NCBI RefSeq assembly: GCF_002251795.1
Contig: NZ_NOXU01000019.1
Coordinates: 43,504 to 107,503, forward strand
Direction: 5' to 3'
Source: Niveispirillum lacus
GTDB taxonomy: Bacteria; Pseudomonadota; Alphaproteobacteria; Azospirillales; Azospirillaceae
Length of the DNA: 64,000 nucleotides
In this document: piece by piece, positions 30,027 through 40,719 of the stretch
How positions within the stretch are numbered: position 1 is the stretch's first letter
Layout of the letters: every line of letters starts with the position of its first letter
Made by a program: the position numbers and the translations under genes
Notes under the pieces: model-generated
What the model was told of the DNA's origin: nothing
The model's input: only the letters and a program-made list of their open reading frames with translations
Databases searched by the model: none

Positions 30027-31646
30027 ATGGTCGCGTCGGATACGGCGGGATTTGACATAGCGGCCGGTGGATCGGCCGCCGGAGCGGACCGGCTCTTTTC
30101 CTCCTATTTCAACAGCACCACGCAGGTGCTGGTCCTGTTGGACGGTGATGGCACCGTGCGCGCGGCTAACCGTGCCGCTCTGCGTGTGGGTGACCTGCTG
30201 GCCACCCAGGTGCTGAATATGCCGTTGTGGGAGACCCCCTGGTGGCGGGGCGCGCCCGGTGTTCGCGAACGTCTGATCACCGCCGTGCAGGCCGCCGCCC
30301 AAGGCGCGACCATTCGGTTTGATGCCGCGACCGGCCCACAAACCGGCGCACCGCTGGTCTTTGATCTGTCGATTACGCCAATTGATCCGGGCGCAGGCGG
30401 GGCTGTGCGGTTGATGGTGGAAGCCCGCGACGTGACGGAGGCCCGCGACATTGAACAGGCGCTGCGCACCAACGAGCAGCGCTTGCGTGACATGGTGGAA
30501 GGATCGGTTCAGGGCATTGTTGTTCATTCCGGCCGGCGGATCTTGTTCTGCAATCCCGCCTACGCTCAGATGCTGGGCTATGAGTCGGTCCTGGATGTGT
30601 TGTCCATGGATCTGTATCACATCATTCCAGAGGCAGGGCGGGAGCAGGCCAATCGGGCCTGGTCCATTCTGCTGGCCGGCGGCAAGTTACCCGTCATCCG
30701 GTCGGCCCCCAACCAGCGCCGTGACGGGGCGTTGATCCATGTCGATGTACTGGCCCGGCGCATCGTCTGGGATGGGCACTATGCTATCCAGGCCACCGTG
30801 GTGGATGTTACGGCCCAGGCCAAGGCGGCCGCTGCCGAGGCGGCCCGGTTGGCGGCCGAGGAAGCGTCGCGGACAAAATCCGCTTTTATCGCGACCATGA
30901 GCCATGAGTTGCGCACCCCGTTGAACGCAATCCTGGGCTTTGCTGGCATGATCGCCAGCGGCAACCGCGACGGCGTGCCGCCCGACCCGCAGCATGTCGA
31001 ATATGCCACGGACATTACTGTCGCCGCCCGGCACCTGCTGTCGGTGATCAATGACATGCTGCATCTGTCGAAGATCGAGGCTGGCCGCCTGACCCTGGAA
31101 CCGTGCTGGATCCCGTTGGACGGTGAGTTGCGGCAGATCCAGCGTATCGCCCAGGGCCTGGCCCAGGACAAAAAGCTGACGATCCAGGTCGATTTACCGG
31201 TGGGCGAACCGCTGCTGCTGCTGGCCGATGAGCGGGCCCTGCGACAATTGCTGCTGAACATTGTCGGCAATGCGGTGAAGTTCACACCCAGCGGCGGCGA
31301 AATCCGCCTGGCGGCCGATCTGGATTGTGGCGACGGCGGGCTGGTCCTGTCTGTCACCGATACCGGTGTCGGCATTCCGGAGGGCGATCTGGAACGGATC
31401 TGGCGCCCGTTTGAACAGGTGGGGCGGGTGCAGGATCATCAGAACGGCACCGGCCTGGGCCTGTCCATTGCCCGCGCGCTGGCCGAACTGCACGGTGCCA
31501 TTGTATCGGTGGACAGTCGCTTGGGGCAGGGGACCGTCTTTCGCTTCCGCTTCGCTGCCGACCTGGTCGCGCGCGGCACACCCCCCCGGCCCACCGCCTC
31601 CAACGATCAGTCCGGGGTGACGGCCACCGTCCGCGCCCAGGGGTGA
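30027..31646 (+). CDS. PAS-domain sensor histidine kinase
   Basis: The soluble-looking kinase has 539 residues from ATG at 30027 (GGAG upstream; an earlier GTG at 29991 is less likely). Two PAS-like domains lie at about residues 20-130 and 155-260, the second with RRILFCNPAYAQMLGY. A short alanine-rich coiled linker leads to HisKA with ATMSHELRTPLNAILGF, then HATPase with LLNIVGNAVKF, DTGVGIP and NGTGLGLSIA. There is no membrane span, so it senses a cytoplasmic signal. No response regulator is adjacent on this strand; its partner is elsewhere. It is convergent with sucD across a shared terminator. Confidence 0.93.
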   Translation: MVASDTAGFDIAAGGSAAGADRLFSSYFNSTTQVLVLLDGDGTVRAANRAALRVGDLLATQVLNMPLWETPWWRGAPGVRERLITAVQAAAQGATIRFDAATGPQTGAPLVFDLSITPIDPGAGGAVRLMVEARDVTEARDIEQALRTNEQRLRDMVEGSVQGIVVHSGRRILFCNPAYAQMLGYESVLDVLSMDLYHIIPEAGREQANRAWSILLAGGKLPVIRSAPNQRRDGALIHVDVLARRIVWDGHYAIQATVVDVTAQAKAAAAEAARLAAEEASRTKSAFIATMSHELRTPLNAILGFAGMIASGNRDGVPPDPQHVEYATDITVAARHLLSVINDMLHLSKIEAGRLTLEPCWIPLDGELRQIQRIAQGLAQDKKLTIQVDLPVGEPLLLLADERALRQLLLNIVGNAVKFTPSGGEIRLAADLDCGDGGLVLSVTDTGVGIPEGDLERIWRPFEQVGRVQDHQNGTGLGLSIARALAELHGAIVSVDSRLGQGTVFRFRFAADLVARGTPPRPTASNDQSGVTATVRAQG

Positions 31647-31655
31647 CCGCCAAAC

Positions 31656-31693
31656 AAAAACCCCCGCCGGGTGACACCGGCGGGGGTTTTTTT
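31656..31693. terminator. Bidirectional terminator between the PAS kinase and sucD
   Basis: A near-perfect 15-bp stem (31656-31670 with 31677-31691) has a 6-nt loop and A-run/T-run flanks on both sides. It serves the plus-strand kinase and the minus-strand sucCD operon. Confidence 0.93.
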
Positions 31694-31720
31694 ACACGCA
31701 CAGTGGCCGGGCCGAAATGA

Positions 31721-32593
31721 TCAGCCCAGTGCCTTCACCATGGTCGAACCTAGGCTGGCCGGGCTTTCGGAGACATGGATACCGGCGGCGCGCATGGCCT
31801 CCACCTTGAACTCGGCGGTGTCGTTACCGCCGGAGATCACGGCGCCGGCATGGCCCATACGACGGCCCGGCGGGGCGGTGCGGCCGGCGATGAAGCCGAC
31901 GACCGGCTTTTTCAGACCGGACGCCTTGATATATTCCGCCCCCATCACCTCAGCGTCACCACCGATCTCACCGATCATGATGATGCCTTCGGTTTCCGGG
32001 TCCTTGGCGAACATTTCCAGCGCATCGACAAAGTTGGTGCCGTTGACCGGGTCACCACCGATACCGATGCAGGTCGTCTGGCCCAGGCCAGCCGCGGTGG
32101 TCTGTGCCACGGCTTCATAGGTCAGCGTGCCGGAACGCGACACGATGCCGATCTTGCCACGGCGATGGATGTGGCCGGGCATGATGCCGATCTTGCACTC
32201 GTCCGGCGTGATCACACCGGGGCAGTTCGGGCCGACCAGACGGGTCGCGCTGTTGGCCAAGGCACGCTTGACACGCACCATGTCCAGCACCGGAATGCCT
32301 TCGGTGATGCAGACCACCAGCGGCAGTTCGGCATCAATGGCTTCCAGGATGGCGTCGGCCGCAAACGGCGGCGGCACATAGATGACCGAGGCATTGGCGC
32401 CGGTCTTCAGCACCGCGTCCGAGACGGTGTCGAACACCGGCAGGTCGAGATGCTTGGAGCCGCCCTTACCGGGGGTCACGCCGCCGACCATCTTGGTGCC
32501 ATAGGCGATGGCCTGTTCGGAATGGAAAGTCCCCTGCGCGCCGGTAAAGCCCTGGCAGATGACCTTGGTGTCTTTATTGACGAGAACGGCCAT
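31721..32593 (-). CDS. sucD: Succinyl-CoA synthetase alpha subunit
   Basis: The 290-residue alpha subunit binds CoA and carries the phosphohistidine. The N-terminal Rossmann CoA-binding domain has [19 protein letters not shown], and the second domain has the phosphorylated His in [15 protein letters not shown]. With SucC it converts succinyl-CoA and NDP/phosphate to succinate and NTP in the TCA cycle. It follows sucC by 1 bp, giving a tight two-gene unit ending at a strong terminator, so sucA/sucB are not co-transcribed downstream. Confidence 0.98.
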   Translation of the reverse strand: MAVLVNKDTKVICQGFTGAQGTFHSEQAIAYGTKMVGGVTPGKGGSKHLDLPVFDTVSDAVLKTGANASVIYVPPPFAADAILEAIDAELPLVVCITEGIPVLDMVRVKRALANSATRLVGPNCPGVITPDECKIGIMPGHIHRRGKIGIVSRSGTLTYEAVAQTTAAGLGQTTCIGIGGDPVNGTNFVDALEMFAKDPETEGIIMIGEIGGDAEVMGAEYIKASGLKKPVVGFIAGRTAPPGRRMGHAGAVISGGNDTAEFKVEAMRAAGIHVSESPASLGSTMVKALG

Positions 32594-32594
32594 G

Positions 32595-33791
32595 TTACGC
32601 GGCCTCCTTCACGGCCTTGACGATCTTCTCGGCGGCGTCGGCCAGATTGTCGGCCGACAGGATCGGCAGGCCGGATTCGGCCATGATCTTCTTGCCGAGA
32701 TCGACGTTCGTGCCTTCCAGACGAACAACCAGCGGAACATGCAGGGACACTTCGCGGGCGGCGGCAACGACGCCATCCGCAATCACGTCGCAGCGCATGA
32801 TGCCGCCGAAGATGTTGACCAGGATGCCTTCGACATTCGGGTCGGACAGGATCAGCTTGAACGCCGTGGTGACGCGCTCCTTGGTGGCGCCGCCGCCGAC
32901 ATCCAGGAAGTTCGCCGGCTCACCGCCATAGAGCTTGATGATGTCCATCGTGGCCATGGCCAGACCAGCGCCGTTCACCATGCAGCCGATGTTGCCATCC
33001 AGCTTCACATAGTTCAGGCCGTGCTTGGTGGCTTCCGTCTCTGACGCTTCTTCTTCGGTCGGGTCGCGCAGTTCCTCCACCTCCGGGTGGCGGTAGAGCG
33101 CGTTGTCGTCGAAGTTCACCTTGGCATCCAGCGCGATCACATCGCCCGCACCGGTCACGACCAGCGGGTTGATCTCAACCATGCTCATGTCCAGGTCGAC
33201 AAACGCCTTGTACATGGCGGTCATGAACTTGGCGGCGGCATTGACCTGCTTGCCTTCCAGGCCCAGCGCAAAGGCGACCTTGCGGGCGTGATAACCCTGC
33301 AGGCCTTCGACCGGGTCGATGGCGACCTTGGTAATCTTCTCGGGGTGGCTATGGGCCACTTCCTCGATCTCCATCCCGCCCTCGGTCGAGGCGACGATGG
33401 TGACGCGCGACGTGCCGCGGTCCAGCAGCATCGACAGATAGAGTTCGCGCTTGATGTCGGCGCCTTCCTCGATATAGAGGCGGCCGACTTCCTTGCCATC
33501 CGGACCGGTCTGCTTGGTGACCAGCACCTGGTTCAGCATGGCGGCAGCATTGGCCTTCACATCATCCACGCTCTTGACGACGCGAACGCCGCCCTTGCCG
33601 TTGGGGTCGTTCTTGAAACGACCAGCGCCACGGCCACCGGCATGGATCTGCGACTTCACCACCCAGACGGGGCCACCCAGTTCGGTGGCGACCTTGGCGG
33701 CTTCGTCCGGCGTGTAGGCGACGCCGCCGCGGGGCACCGCGACGCCGTATTTCTTCAGCAGGCTCTTGGCCTGGTACTCATGGATATTCAT
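32595..33791 (-). CDS. sucC: Succinyl-CoA synthetase beta subunit
   Basis: The 398-residue beta subunit starts [20 protein letters not shown]. The N-terminal ATP-grasp fold includes [17 protein letters not shown], and the C-terminal domain has FVDVGGGA-like [12 protein letters not shown] and [11 protein letters not shown], which contact the CoA-bound alpha subunit. It is the first gene of the sucCD unit. mdh is 1.9 kb upstream in the same direction, an order widespread in alphaproteobacteria, but here two small secreted-protein genes and terminators lie between. Confidence 0.98.
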   Translation of the reverse strand: MNIHEYQAKSLLKKYGVAVPRGGVAYTPDEAAKVATELGGPVWVVKSQIHAGGRGAGRFKNDPNGKGGVRVVKSVDDVKANAAAMLNQVLVTKQTGPDGKEVGRLYIEEGADIKRELYLSMLLDRGTSRVTIVASTEGGMEIEEVAHSHPEKITKVAIDPVEGLQGYHARKVAFALGLEGKQVNAAAKFMTAMYKAFVDLDMSMVEINPLVVTGAGDVIALDAKVNFDDNALYRHPEVEELRDPTEEEASETEATKHGLNYVKLDGNIGCMVNGAGLAMATMDIIKLYGGEPANFLDVGGGATKERVTTAFKLILSDPNVEGILVNIFGGIMRCDVIADGVVAAAREVSLHVPLVVRLEGTNVDLGKKIMAESGLPILSADNLADAAEKIVKAVKEAA

Positions 33792-34199
33792 CGCTCAGCC
33801 GTCTTGCTCTGGATGGGAGACGGGCCGGTCCGGCAGGGGGTCCGCCGGTCCGCACACGGGGGTCCTCCCCACGCGGGCGGCACTTTAGCACTATGGGAAC
33901 CGGGATCAACCATCCAAAGGTCCCTGCCTATGCCCATTCATGTGCGGAATTTTGCACAAGGGGCGCCGGGGGCAGGCGATATGAAATGGCGCAAACCCTT
34001 GGCGCTGCAACATACGTATGCCGCAACCGCGTAATGATCGAGCGCCGGGCGCAAGGGTGCCATGTAACGGTGACAGGACCATTACGATGGCACCGCAGCT
34101 CCGGATACCACCAACGCCCATCCGGCCGTCCCCATCGGCGGGCGGCCGGGCCACGCCGACCCACAGTCCGGCTGTCCCTGCGTCGATGGTTGAAGGGGA
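33792..34199. other. Gene-free stretch upstream of sucC
   Basis: About 400 bp lie between the sucC start and the end of the 34.2-kb secreted-protein gene. It must contain the sucCD promoter. I see no coding frame, clear terminator with a T-run or repeat. Confidence 0.45.
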
Positions 34200-34511
34200 T
34201 CAGCCGCCGCGGCTCTTGTACGCCTTAAGCTGCTTGTTGAAGTTGGCTGCCAGCTTTTCCATCCGATCCGTGGATTGGTTGTAGCTTTCAACATCCATCT
34301 TGCCGCGTTTGCCTTCGGCGGTCAGGCAAGCCTGATACTCCTCCGTGGCGGCGATATAGGCTTTGACGGCTTTGACGGCATCGGCCATCTGCGCTTCCGA
34401 CGCGGTCGCGCCATCGGGCAGTGTCGGCGGGTCGCCCTGTTCGCAACCGGCCTGGGCAGCCCCAGCAAACAGAATCATGACAATGGCGGTAGACAGGATC
34501 GCTTTTTTCAT
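34200..34511 (-). CDS. Small secreted CEQG-motif protein (paralogue 1)
   Basis: The 103-residue protein begins MKKAILSTAIVMILFAGAAQ, a Sec signal, cleaved before GCEQGDPP. The mature ~80 residues are helical and charged, with two cysteines (CEQG and YQACL). It is clearly paralogous to the gene at 34840-35154; both share the order CEQGxPP, DGATAS, AVKAYI-ATEEYQACL, GKMD-x-YN and FNKQLK. ATG at 34511 is chosen because an upstream in-frame extension is hydrophilic and lacks a signal. No family name is recognised; a periplasmic role is inferred from the signal. Confidence 0.8.
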   Translation of the reverse strand: MKKAILSTAIVMILFAGAAQAGCEQGDPPTLPDGATASEAQMADAVKAVKAYIAATEEYQACLTAEGKRGKMDVESYNQSTDRMEKLAANFNKQLKAYKSRGG

Positions 34512-34743
34512 CTTTGGACACCCCGAAAACAATAAAATTTTAGGTAACAACAACATATCCGACCAACATCGACGGATAATGTGTTGCCGGCCCGGTTTTA
34601 TTGGGTGCCAAGTTATCCCCAACTGACTAATTATTAGGCGTTTATGCCTTTATCTCCCTAAACTTGGTTCTAAAGATAATTTCACCCTGGTTGCACGTCA
34701 ATTCCGCCCGGCGCAGAACGGGATAATTAATCCATGCAGACAT

Positions 34744-34779
34744 AAAAAACCCGCACCGGACAGCCGGTGCGGGTTTTTT
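34744..34779. terminator. Bidirectional terminator between the two CEQG genes
   Basis: A 16-bp stem including A/T flanks (34744-34759 with 34764-34779) has a 4-nt loop and ends in a run of T on both strands. On the minus strand it ends transcription of the 34.8-kb gene, so the two paralogues are expressed separately. Confidence 0.92.
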
Positions 34780-34839
34780 CAGCGGGCCAACGGTCTGGAC
34801 CGTCCAGCCAAACTTCCTCGGCAACGACCTGTCGCCTGA

Positions 34840-35154
34840 TCAGCCGTTGCGGGCCTTGAAGGTCTTGAGCTGCTTGTTGAAGTCAGCGGCCAGCGCTTCC
34901 ATGCGGGCGGCGGACTTGTTGTAGGCTTCCAGATCCATCTTGCCACCGCGGCCGGCGGCTTCCAGGCACGCCTGGTATTCTTCGGTGGCGACGATGTAGG
35001 CCTTCACCGCCTTCATGGTTTCAGCCATCTGTTCCTGGGAGGCCGTGGCGCCATCCACCAGCGATGGCGGGGTGCCCTGCTCGCAGCCAGCGGCGAAGGC
35101 GGAGGTGGCGGTCAGGGACAGCAGGGCGGAGGCGAACAGCAGAGCGGTCTTCAT
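34840..35154 (-). CDS. Small secreted CEQG-motif protein (paralogue 2)
   Basis: The 104-residue protein has a Sec signal (MKTALLFASALLSLTATSAF, cleaved near AFA-AG) followed by GCEQGTPPSLVDGATAS. The mature domain aligns end to end with that of the 34.2-kb gene without gaps, including both cysteines, and ends FNKQLKTFKARNG. It is followed by its own strong terminator and preceded by an AT-richer ~470-bp region. Function is unknown; two disulfide-capable cysteines and high charge suggest a soluble periplasmic protein. Confidence 0.82.
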   Translation of the reverse strand: MKTALLFASALLSLTATSAFAAGCEQGTPPSLVDGATASQEQMAETMKAVKAYIVATEEYQACLEAAGRGGKMDLEAYNKSAARMEALAADFNKQLKTFKARNG

Positions 35155-35630
35155 GGGGTGTCCAATTCCTTATGATGGCATATTCGACGAAACAGGGGGG
35201 CGGGACCTGCCAGTAAAACCGCGGACACGATAACAGCCACAGCATCAGCATATGGCGGCCGTATTAGTGGTGCCCACATCTTACTGGCATTGTGACGCAA
35301 CCGTTCCAACTGGTCTTCGGTAACGCCACACAATTAACTAGACACTTCATTGAAGCGTTGCAGCCGTAGGGCCATTTCCCTCTCGTTACTGGCAACGTTC
35401 GTTCGATGACGCGGACTATACGGTCGACCAGTAACTGAATGGTTAAAAAACCGACGCGAACCTATCCTTTTGGCGTGCGTCAATGCAGAGCAGTTGTGCG
35501 CTGAAAGCAAAGAGCCGGTGTCGGTTGGTGTCATCGCTTGAAATGCATTTGCCGGGAATTTTACGAAATTACACCGAAACTTACTCGTGTTGGCGGAAGT
35601 GGAATGACTGACCGGGAAATCTGGCAATAA
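35155..35630. other. AT-richer gene-free stretch between mdh and the CEQG genes
   Basis: About 475 bp hold no convincing gene, although an open minus-strand frame of 122 codons crosses it with no family features. Base composition is visibly lower in GC than the surroundings, suggesting promoter or regulatory sequence for the 34.8-kb gene. Confidence 0.45.
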
Positions 35631-35662
35631 AAAACCCCGCATGGTGGCCCATGCGGGGTTTT
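35631..35662 (-). terminator. Intrinsic terminator of mdh
   Basis: A 13-bp stem (35631-35643 with 35650-35662) has a 6-nt loop and is followed on the minus strand by TTTTTTATT context. It is 47 bp beyond the mdh stop. Confidence 0.9.
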
Positions 35663-35709
35663 CGTTGAAACCGGGCGGTGGAACACCCCGGTTTCGGGTC
35701 ACTTTGGCA

Positions 35710-36702
<993 letters not shown>

Positions 36703-36938
36703 TCAGGAAACAAGATTACGTTTGGAACATCCGGCCGCAACTTTCCTTAGCTGCAATGCGGGATGACCCTGGGCGGCGTGATTAGCGTGAAACAGCCGTT
36801 CGGGCAAGCCGACAAGGGTCGTGGGTGTGGGGTGGCAGGCCAGCGCCTGACGCAAGGCGTGTATGCAGGCATGCGCGACGGTCGCCATTGCCTGCGGCCC
36901 GGTCGCTGCGGGGCGGCAGGGAAAGCCGTGAGGCCCGA

Positions 36939-37382
36939 TCAGTTACGCGGTTTTGGCTGCCACATGGCATTGACGATGACCCAGCGGTCACCGAACCGGC
37001 CCATATGGAAATAGTCCACAAACCAGGGCGTCTCCACCCGTGCCACAGCGACATTGCCGGTCACGTCCAGCACGCGCACGCTGCGGTCCCACTTTTCCGT
37101 TGGCGTCTTCAGCACACCCTGGCGCGTGAGTTCCACCAACTCATCCTTCGACATGCGGCGCAGACCCAGCACCTCGTCCTTATCGGGCGTGGCGCGGACA
37201 GCACGCTTGGCCAAATCGGGATGCAGGGCGCGCGCGACACGCGCGGCATCGCCTTCCAACTGTCCGTCGACATAATCATAGGCCGTCGCTTCGATGGCCT
37301 TGAGGGTGGCGGGGTCGGTCTCCGCGCGGGCGGGCAGGGCGGGCAGGATCAGCAGCAAGGCGGCCAGGATGGGCAGGCGCAT
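36939..37382 (-). CDS. Secreted NTF2-like (lumazine-binding-like) protein
   Basis: The protein has 147 residues from ATG at 37382, with GGAGG about 8 bp upstream; an earlier in-frame ATG adds five residues. The N-terminus is a signal peptide (LPILAALLLILPALPARA). The mature domain opens with a helix (IEATAYDYVDGQLEGDAARV) and ends in strands such as GRFGDRWVIVNAMWQPKP, the cone fold of SnoaL/NTF2-like putative lumazine-binding proteins. These often bind small ligands, or their role is unknown. It is expressed alone between mdh and a small membrane protein. Confidence 0.8.
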   Translation of the reverse strand: MRLPILAALLLILPALPARAETDPATLKAIEATAYDYVDGQLEGDAARVARALHPDLAKRAVRATPDKDEVLGLRRMSKDELVELTRQGVLKTPTEKWDRSVRVLDVTGNVAVARVETPWFVDYFHMGRFGDRWVIVNAMWQPKPRN

Positions 37383-37485
37383 GGAAACAGCCTCCACAGA
37401 TTGGTCGTCCGACCTACCTGTGGGGAGCGGCTGTTCACCGGCAAGGGGGAATCAGGCCCATTGCAGACCAGTTAGCGCCGCCTGC

Positions 37486-37752
37486 TCAGGTCCGGCTGCC
37501 CCAGCGCCAACAAACCTCGCCTTCGGTCCGGGACCGCGCGATCAAGAAAAAGACGCCACCGGCGAACGCCACCCACGTCAATCCAATGACCGGAAGCCAG
37601 GGACCTGGCGGCACCGCAACATAGGTCTGGATAAGCTTGGTGCCGCCGACCAGGATAAGGATGAAGACAGAGGTGGCCAGCCACCCTTGCCAACCGGCGG
37701 GGGAATAGCCGATTCCATGACTTTTAGGAACAAACCAGGCGCGTTTGGCCAT
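37486..37752 (-). CDS. Small two-TM membrane protein
   Basis: The 88-residue protein starts MAKRAWFVPKSHGIGYSPAG, with GGGGGGA just upstream. Two hydrophobic segments (about residues 25-45 and 52-72) follow the FVPKxxGxGxxPxxWQGW opening. I have seen this opening in short uncharacterised alphaproteobacterial membrane proteins, though I cannot name a family. A longer frame from 37809 overlaps nothing but has no ribosome-binding site. Function unknown. Confidence 0.7.
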   Translation of the reverse strand: MAKRAWFVPKSHGIGYSPAGWQGWLATSVFILILVGGTKLIQTYVAVPPGPWLPVIGLTWVAFAGGVFFLIARSRTEGEVCWRWGSRT

Positions 37753-37809
37753 ATTTCCCCCCATGCACCAGAGAGCCCCTATTCTATCCGGTGTAAAGAA
37801 GGCAATCAA

Positions 37810-38307
37810 TCACAACCGACTGGAGCCATGTCCCGCCAGTAACTTCACGTCAATGCCCAGCAGGGTGACGCTCTCTGTCCGCGCCCCCAGCGCGCGGTAG
37901 AACAGGTCGGCCCGCACATTGGCGGGCCGCGCGTGCCAGCAGATCCAGGACAGGCCCTGATCCTGCGCCATCCTTCCCGCTGCCGCCATCAGGGCGCGGC
38001 CCACGCCCAGGCGGCGCGACCCCGGCTCGACATAGATATTTTCCAACATCATGCCGCCGGTGGCGGTCTGGCTGTCATAACCGGGGGTCAGCAGGACCAT
38101 GCCGGCCATGCGGTCCCCGATTTCCGCCACCAGACAGCGGAACAGCGCGTCCTCGCCAAAGCCCTGGCGGCGGAATTTCGCCGGGGTCAGGGCGGGCGGC
38201 TCCATGCCTTCCTCGGCCGACAGGGCAGCGACGAAGGCGCAAACAAGATCGGCGTCCGCCAGGATGGCCCGACGGACGCCGATGTGACTCTTGGTTTGGC
38301 TGATCAC
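37810..38307 (-). CDS. GNAT-family N-acetyltransferase
   Basis: The ~165-residue GNAT opens with SHIGVRRAILADADLV, a typical first strand and helix. The acetyl-CoA loop region is YVEPGSRRLGVGRALMAAAG, and the C-terminal half has NVRADLFYRALGA. The substrate is unknown. The start is uncertain: GTG 38307, 10 bp after the leuB stop, is used here; TTG 38331 would overlap leuB. It is probably co-transcribed with leuDB. Confidence 0.82.
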   Translation of the reverse strand: MISQTKSHIGVRRAILADADLVCAFVAALSAEEGMEPPALTPAKFRRQGFGEDALFRCLVAEIGDRMAGMVLLTPGYDSQTATGGMMLENIYVEPGSRRLGVGRALMAAAGRMAQDQGLSWICWHARPANVRADLFYRALGARTESVTLLGIDVKLLAGHGSSRL

Positions 38308-38317
38308 GGGACCGCAA

Positions 38318-39430
38318 TCAGACAGCGGCAACCTTGTCCATCTCGCGCAGGATGCTGTCGGCCATGACCGAGGTCGACACCCTCGCCATGCCCGGCTGCA
38401 TGATGTCGCCCGTGCGCAGGCCCGTATTCAGCACGTTTTCCACGGCATTTTCCAGGATGTCCGCTTCGGCCTGCAGGTCGAAGGACCAGCGCAGGGCCAT
38501 GGCGAAGGACAGGAACATGGCAATGGGGTTGGCCAGATCGCGACCGGCAATGTCCGGGGCCGAACCGTGCACCGGCTCATACAGCGCCTTGCGCTTGCCA
38601 TTGGCGTCGGTGGCACCCAAGGACGCGCTGGGCAACATGCCGATGGAGCCGGTCAGCATCGAGGCTTCGTCCGACAGGATGTCGCCAAACAGGTTATCGG
38701 TGACGATCACGTCGAACTGCTTGGGATTGCGGACAAGCTGCATGGCGGCGGCATCGGCCAGCATGTGCGACAGTTCCACATCCTGATATTCGGCCTTGTG
38801 CAGGGCGATCACTTCCTGACGCCACAGCAGGCCCGACTCCATCACGTTGCCCTTTTCGGACGAACAGACCTTGTTGCCGCGCTTGCGCGCCAGCTCAAAA
38901 GCCACGCGGGCAACACGATGGATCTCATGCGTGTCATAGACCTGGGTGTTCACGCCACGGCGTTCACCATTGGGCAGGTCGGTGATGCCGCGCGGCTCAC
39001 CAAAATACACGCCCCCCGTCAGTTCGCGCACGATCATGATATCCAGGCCGCGCACCACGTCGGGCTTCAGCGTGCTGGCATCGACCAACGCGTCGAACAC
39101 CTTGGCCGGGCGCAGATTGGCGAAAAGCTGCATCTCCTTGCGCAGGCGCAGCAAACCGGCCTCGGGGCGCTTGTCGAAGCCCAGATTGTCCCATTTCGGA
39201 CCGCCCACGGCAGCCAGCAGGACGGCATCCACGGCCAGGGCACGGGCCATGGTCTCGTCCGTCAGCGGCGTGCCATGGGCATCATAGGAGCAGCCGCCAA
39301 CCAGACCTTCTTCGACTGCAAACTCAATGCCGCGCTTGCGGGCATACCAGTCGATGACGCGGCGGACCTGACGCATGACCTCGGGACCGATCCCGTCGCC
39401 CGGCAACAGAAGGAGCGAACGCTTCGACAT
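38318..39430 (-). CDS. leuB: 3-isopropylmalate dehydrogenase
   Basis: The 370-residue decarboxylating dehydrogenase of leucine synthesis starts [17 protein letters not shown]. Substrate and metal motifs include [26 protein letters not shown] and [17 protein letters not shown], and cofactor contacts include HGSAPDIAG. It converts 3-isopropylmalate to 2-ketoisocaproate with NAD. It follows leuD by 68 bp on the same strand. leuC and leuA are not in the window. Confidence 0.98.
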   Translation of the reverse strand: MSKRSLLLLPGDGIGPEVMRQVRRVIDWYARKRGIEFAVEEGLVGGCSYDAHGTPLTDETMARALAVDAVLLAAVGGPKWDNLGFDKRPEAGLLRLRKEMQLFANLRPAKVFDALVDASTLKPDVVRGLDIMIVRELTGGVYFGEPRGITDLPNGERRGVNTQVYDTHEIHRVARVAFELARKRGNKVCSSEKGNVMESGLLWRQEVIALHKAEYQDVELSHMLADAAAMQLVRNPKQFDVIVTDNLFGDILSDEASMLTGSIGMLPSASLGATDANGKRKALYEPVHGSAPDIAGRDLANPIAMFLSFAMALRWSFDLQAEADILENAVENVLNTGLRTGDIMQPGMARVSTSVMADSILREMDKVAAV

Positions 39431-39498
39431 GGAATACCTCTGTATGTTTGCTTGGCATTGGCGGCGCGATGGCGGTGTCGGGGAGGATGGTCAGGGGA

Positions 39499-40110
39499 TC
39501 AGGAAGCCCAGAGCCAGGGCTGGCCATCCTTGGCCTTGGCTTCGAACGCGTCGATGGACCCGGCCTCCCGCAGGGTCAGGCCGATATCATCCCACCCGTT
39601 CAGCAGGCACTGGCGGCGGAACGGTTCCACATCGAAACCGATCGTCTCCCCGTCTGGCAGGGTGATGGTCTGGGCTTCCAGGTCGACGGTGAAGGTGGCG
39701 TTGGCGCCATTGTCGGCCGCAGCCATCAGACGATCCACAACCTCGGTCGGCATGCGGATCGGCAGGATGCCGTTCTTGAAGCAGTTATTGAAGAAAATGT
39801 CGGCGAAGCTGGGGGCGATGATGCAGCGGATACCGAAATCGGCCAGCGCCCAGGGCGCATGCTCACGGCTTGAGCCACAGCCGAAATTGTCACCGGCGAT
39901 CAGGATCTTAGACTGACGATAGGCCGGCTTGTTCAGCACAAAGTCCGGCACCTCCTGTCCATCTTTCAGGCGCAGGGAGGCGAACAGGCCAGCACCCAGG
40001 CCCGTGCGCTTGATCGTCTTCAGGTAGTCGGCGGGAATGATCATGTCGGTATCGACATTCATCAGACGCAGCGGGGCGGCGACACCGGTGAGCTGAACAA
40101 ACTTTTCCAT
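39499..40110 (-). CDS. leuD: 3-isopropylmalate dehydratase small subunit
   Basis: The 203-residue small (swivel) subunit of isopropylmalate isomerase has [20 protein letters not shown] at the start of the fold and the [17 protein letters not shown] motif. ATG at 40110 gives the typical ~200-residue length; the frame is open a further 48 bases upstream, where the sequence is unlike LeuD. It works with LeuC, the [4Fe-4S] large subunit, which must lie elsewhere. leuB follows. Confidence 0.97.
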   Translation of the reverse strand: MEKFVQLTGVAAPLRLMNVDTDMIIPADYLKTIKRTGLGAGLFASLRLKDGQEVPDFVLNKPAYRQSKILIAGDNFGCGSSREHAPWALADFGIRCIIAPSFADIFFNNCFKNGILPIRMPTEVVDRLMAAADNGANATFTVDLEAQTITLPDGETIGFDVEPFRRQCLLNGWDDIGLTLREAGSIDAFEAKAKDGQPWLWAS

Positions 40111-40340
40111 GGAGCTTACCCGACGACTTTGGGGACGAAACGGCCCCATTTCTGCCATGTGCGCGCTGCAATGCGCAATACATGATCGTTGGAAGGCAGC
40201 CCTGCGACAGATGCTTGCGTGGTACTTTCACCACCACCCTTTTTTGCCCGGTCCTGACCGATCGTCGGGATGGCAGAAGGGCGGGAGGCATCCTATCTTG
40301 GAAGGAAGAACGAAATACGGTCCAGCGGAGGGTCGGCGCC

Positions 40341-40709
40341 ATGCGTGTTTTCCGGATCATCCTTCCCGTCACCGCCATCGACGATGCGGCGGTCTTCTAT
40401 GGGGCGTTGCTGGCACAGGCTGGCCGGCGTGTCTCACCGGGCCGGCATTATTTCGATCTGGGGCAGATGGTGCTGGCCTGTTACGACCCCTATGCCGAGG
40501 GCGATGAAGGTCCGCTGCCCCCCCTGCCGCAGCCGGTCTATTTTGCCGTCCATGATCTGGAGGATTTCCACCAGCGTGCCGGCACGGCGGGGGCGGTCAT
40601 GGAAGGCGGGATCGACACCCGTCCCTGGGGCGAGCGTGGTTTTTATTGCCGCGACCCGTTCGGCAACCCGCTTTGTTTTGTGGAGGCAGGGACCGAGTTC
40701 ACAGGCTAA
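40341..40709 (+). CDS. VOC-family (glyoxalase/bleomycin-resistance-like) protein
   Basis: The 122-residue single-repeat vicinal-oxygen-chelate protein opens MRVFRIILPVTAIDDAAVFY and ends RGFYCRDPFGNPLCFVEAGT, both typical of the family. The DPFGNPL turn usually places a metal-ligand glutamate just after (VEAG). Most small VOC proteins act as dimers in detoxification or as ligand binders; the substrate is unknown. It is convergent with an AraC-type regulator gene 10 bp away. Confidence 0.86.
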   Translation: MRVFRIILPVTAIDDAAVFYGALLAQAGRRVSPGRHYFDLGQMVLACYDPYAEGDEGPLPPLPQPVYFAVHDLEDFHQRAGTAGAVMEGGIDTRPWGERGFYCRDPFGNPLCFVEAGTEFTG

Positions 40710-40719
40710 CGGCGCAGCG

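Noticed and set aside
35334..35702. 122-codon minus-strand frame between mdh and the CEQG genes
   Set aside because: It runs through the mdh terminator, has no ribosome-binding site and no family features.
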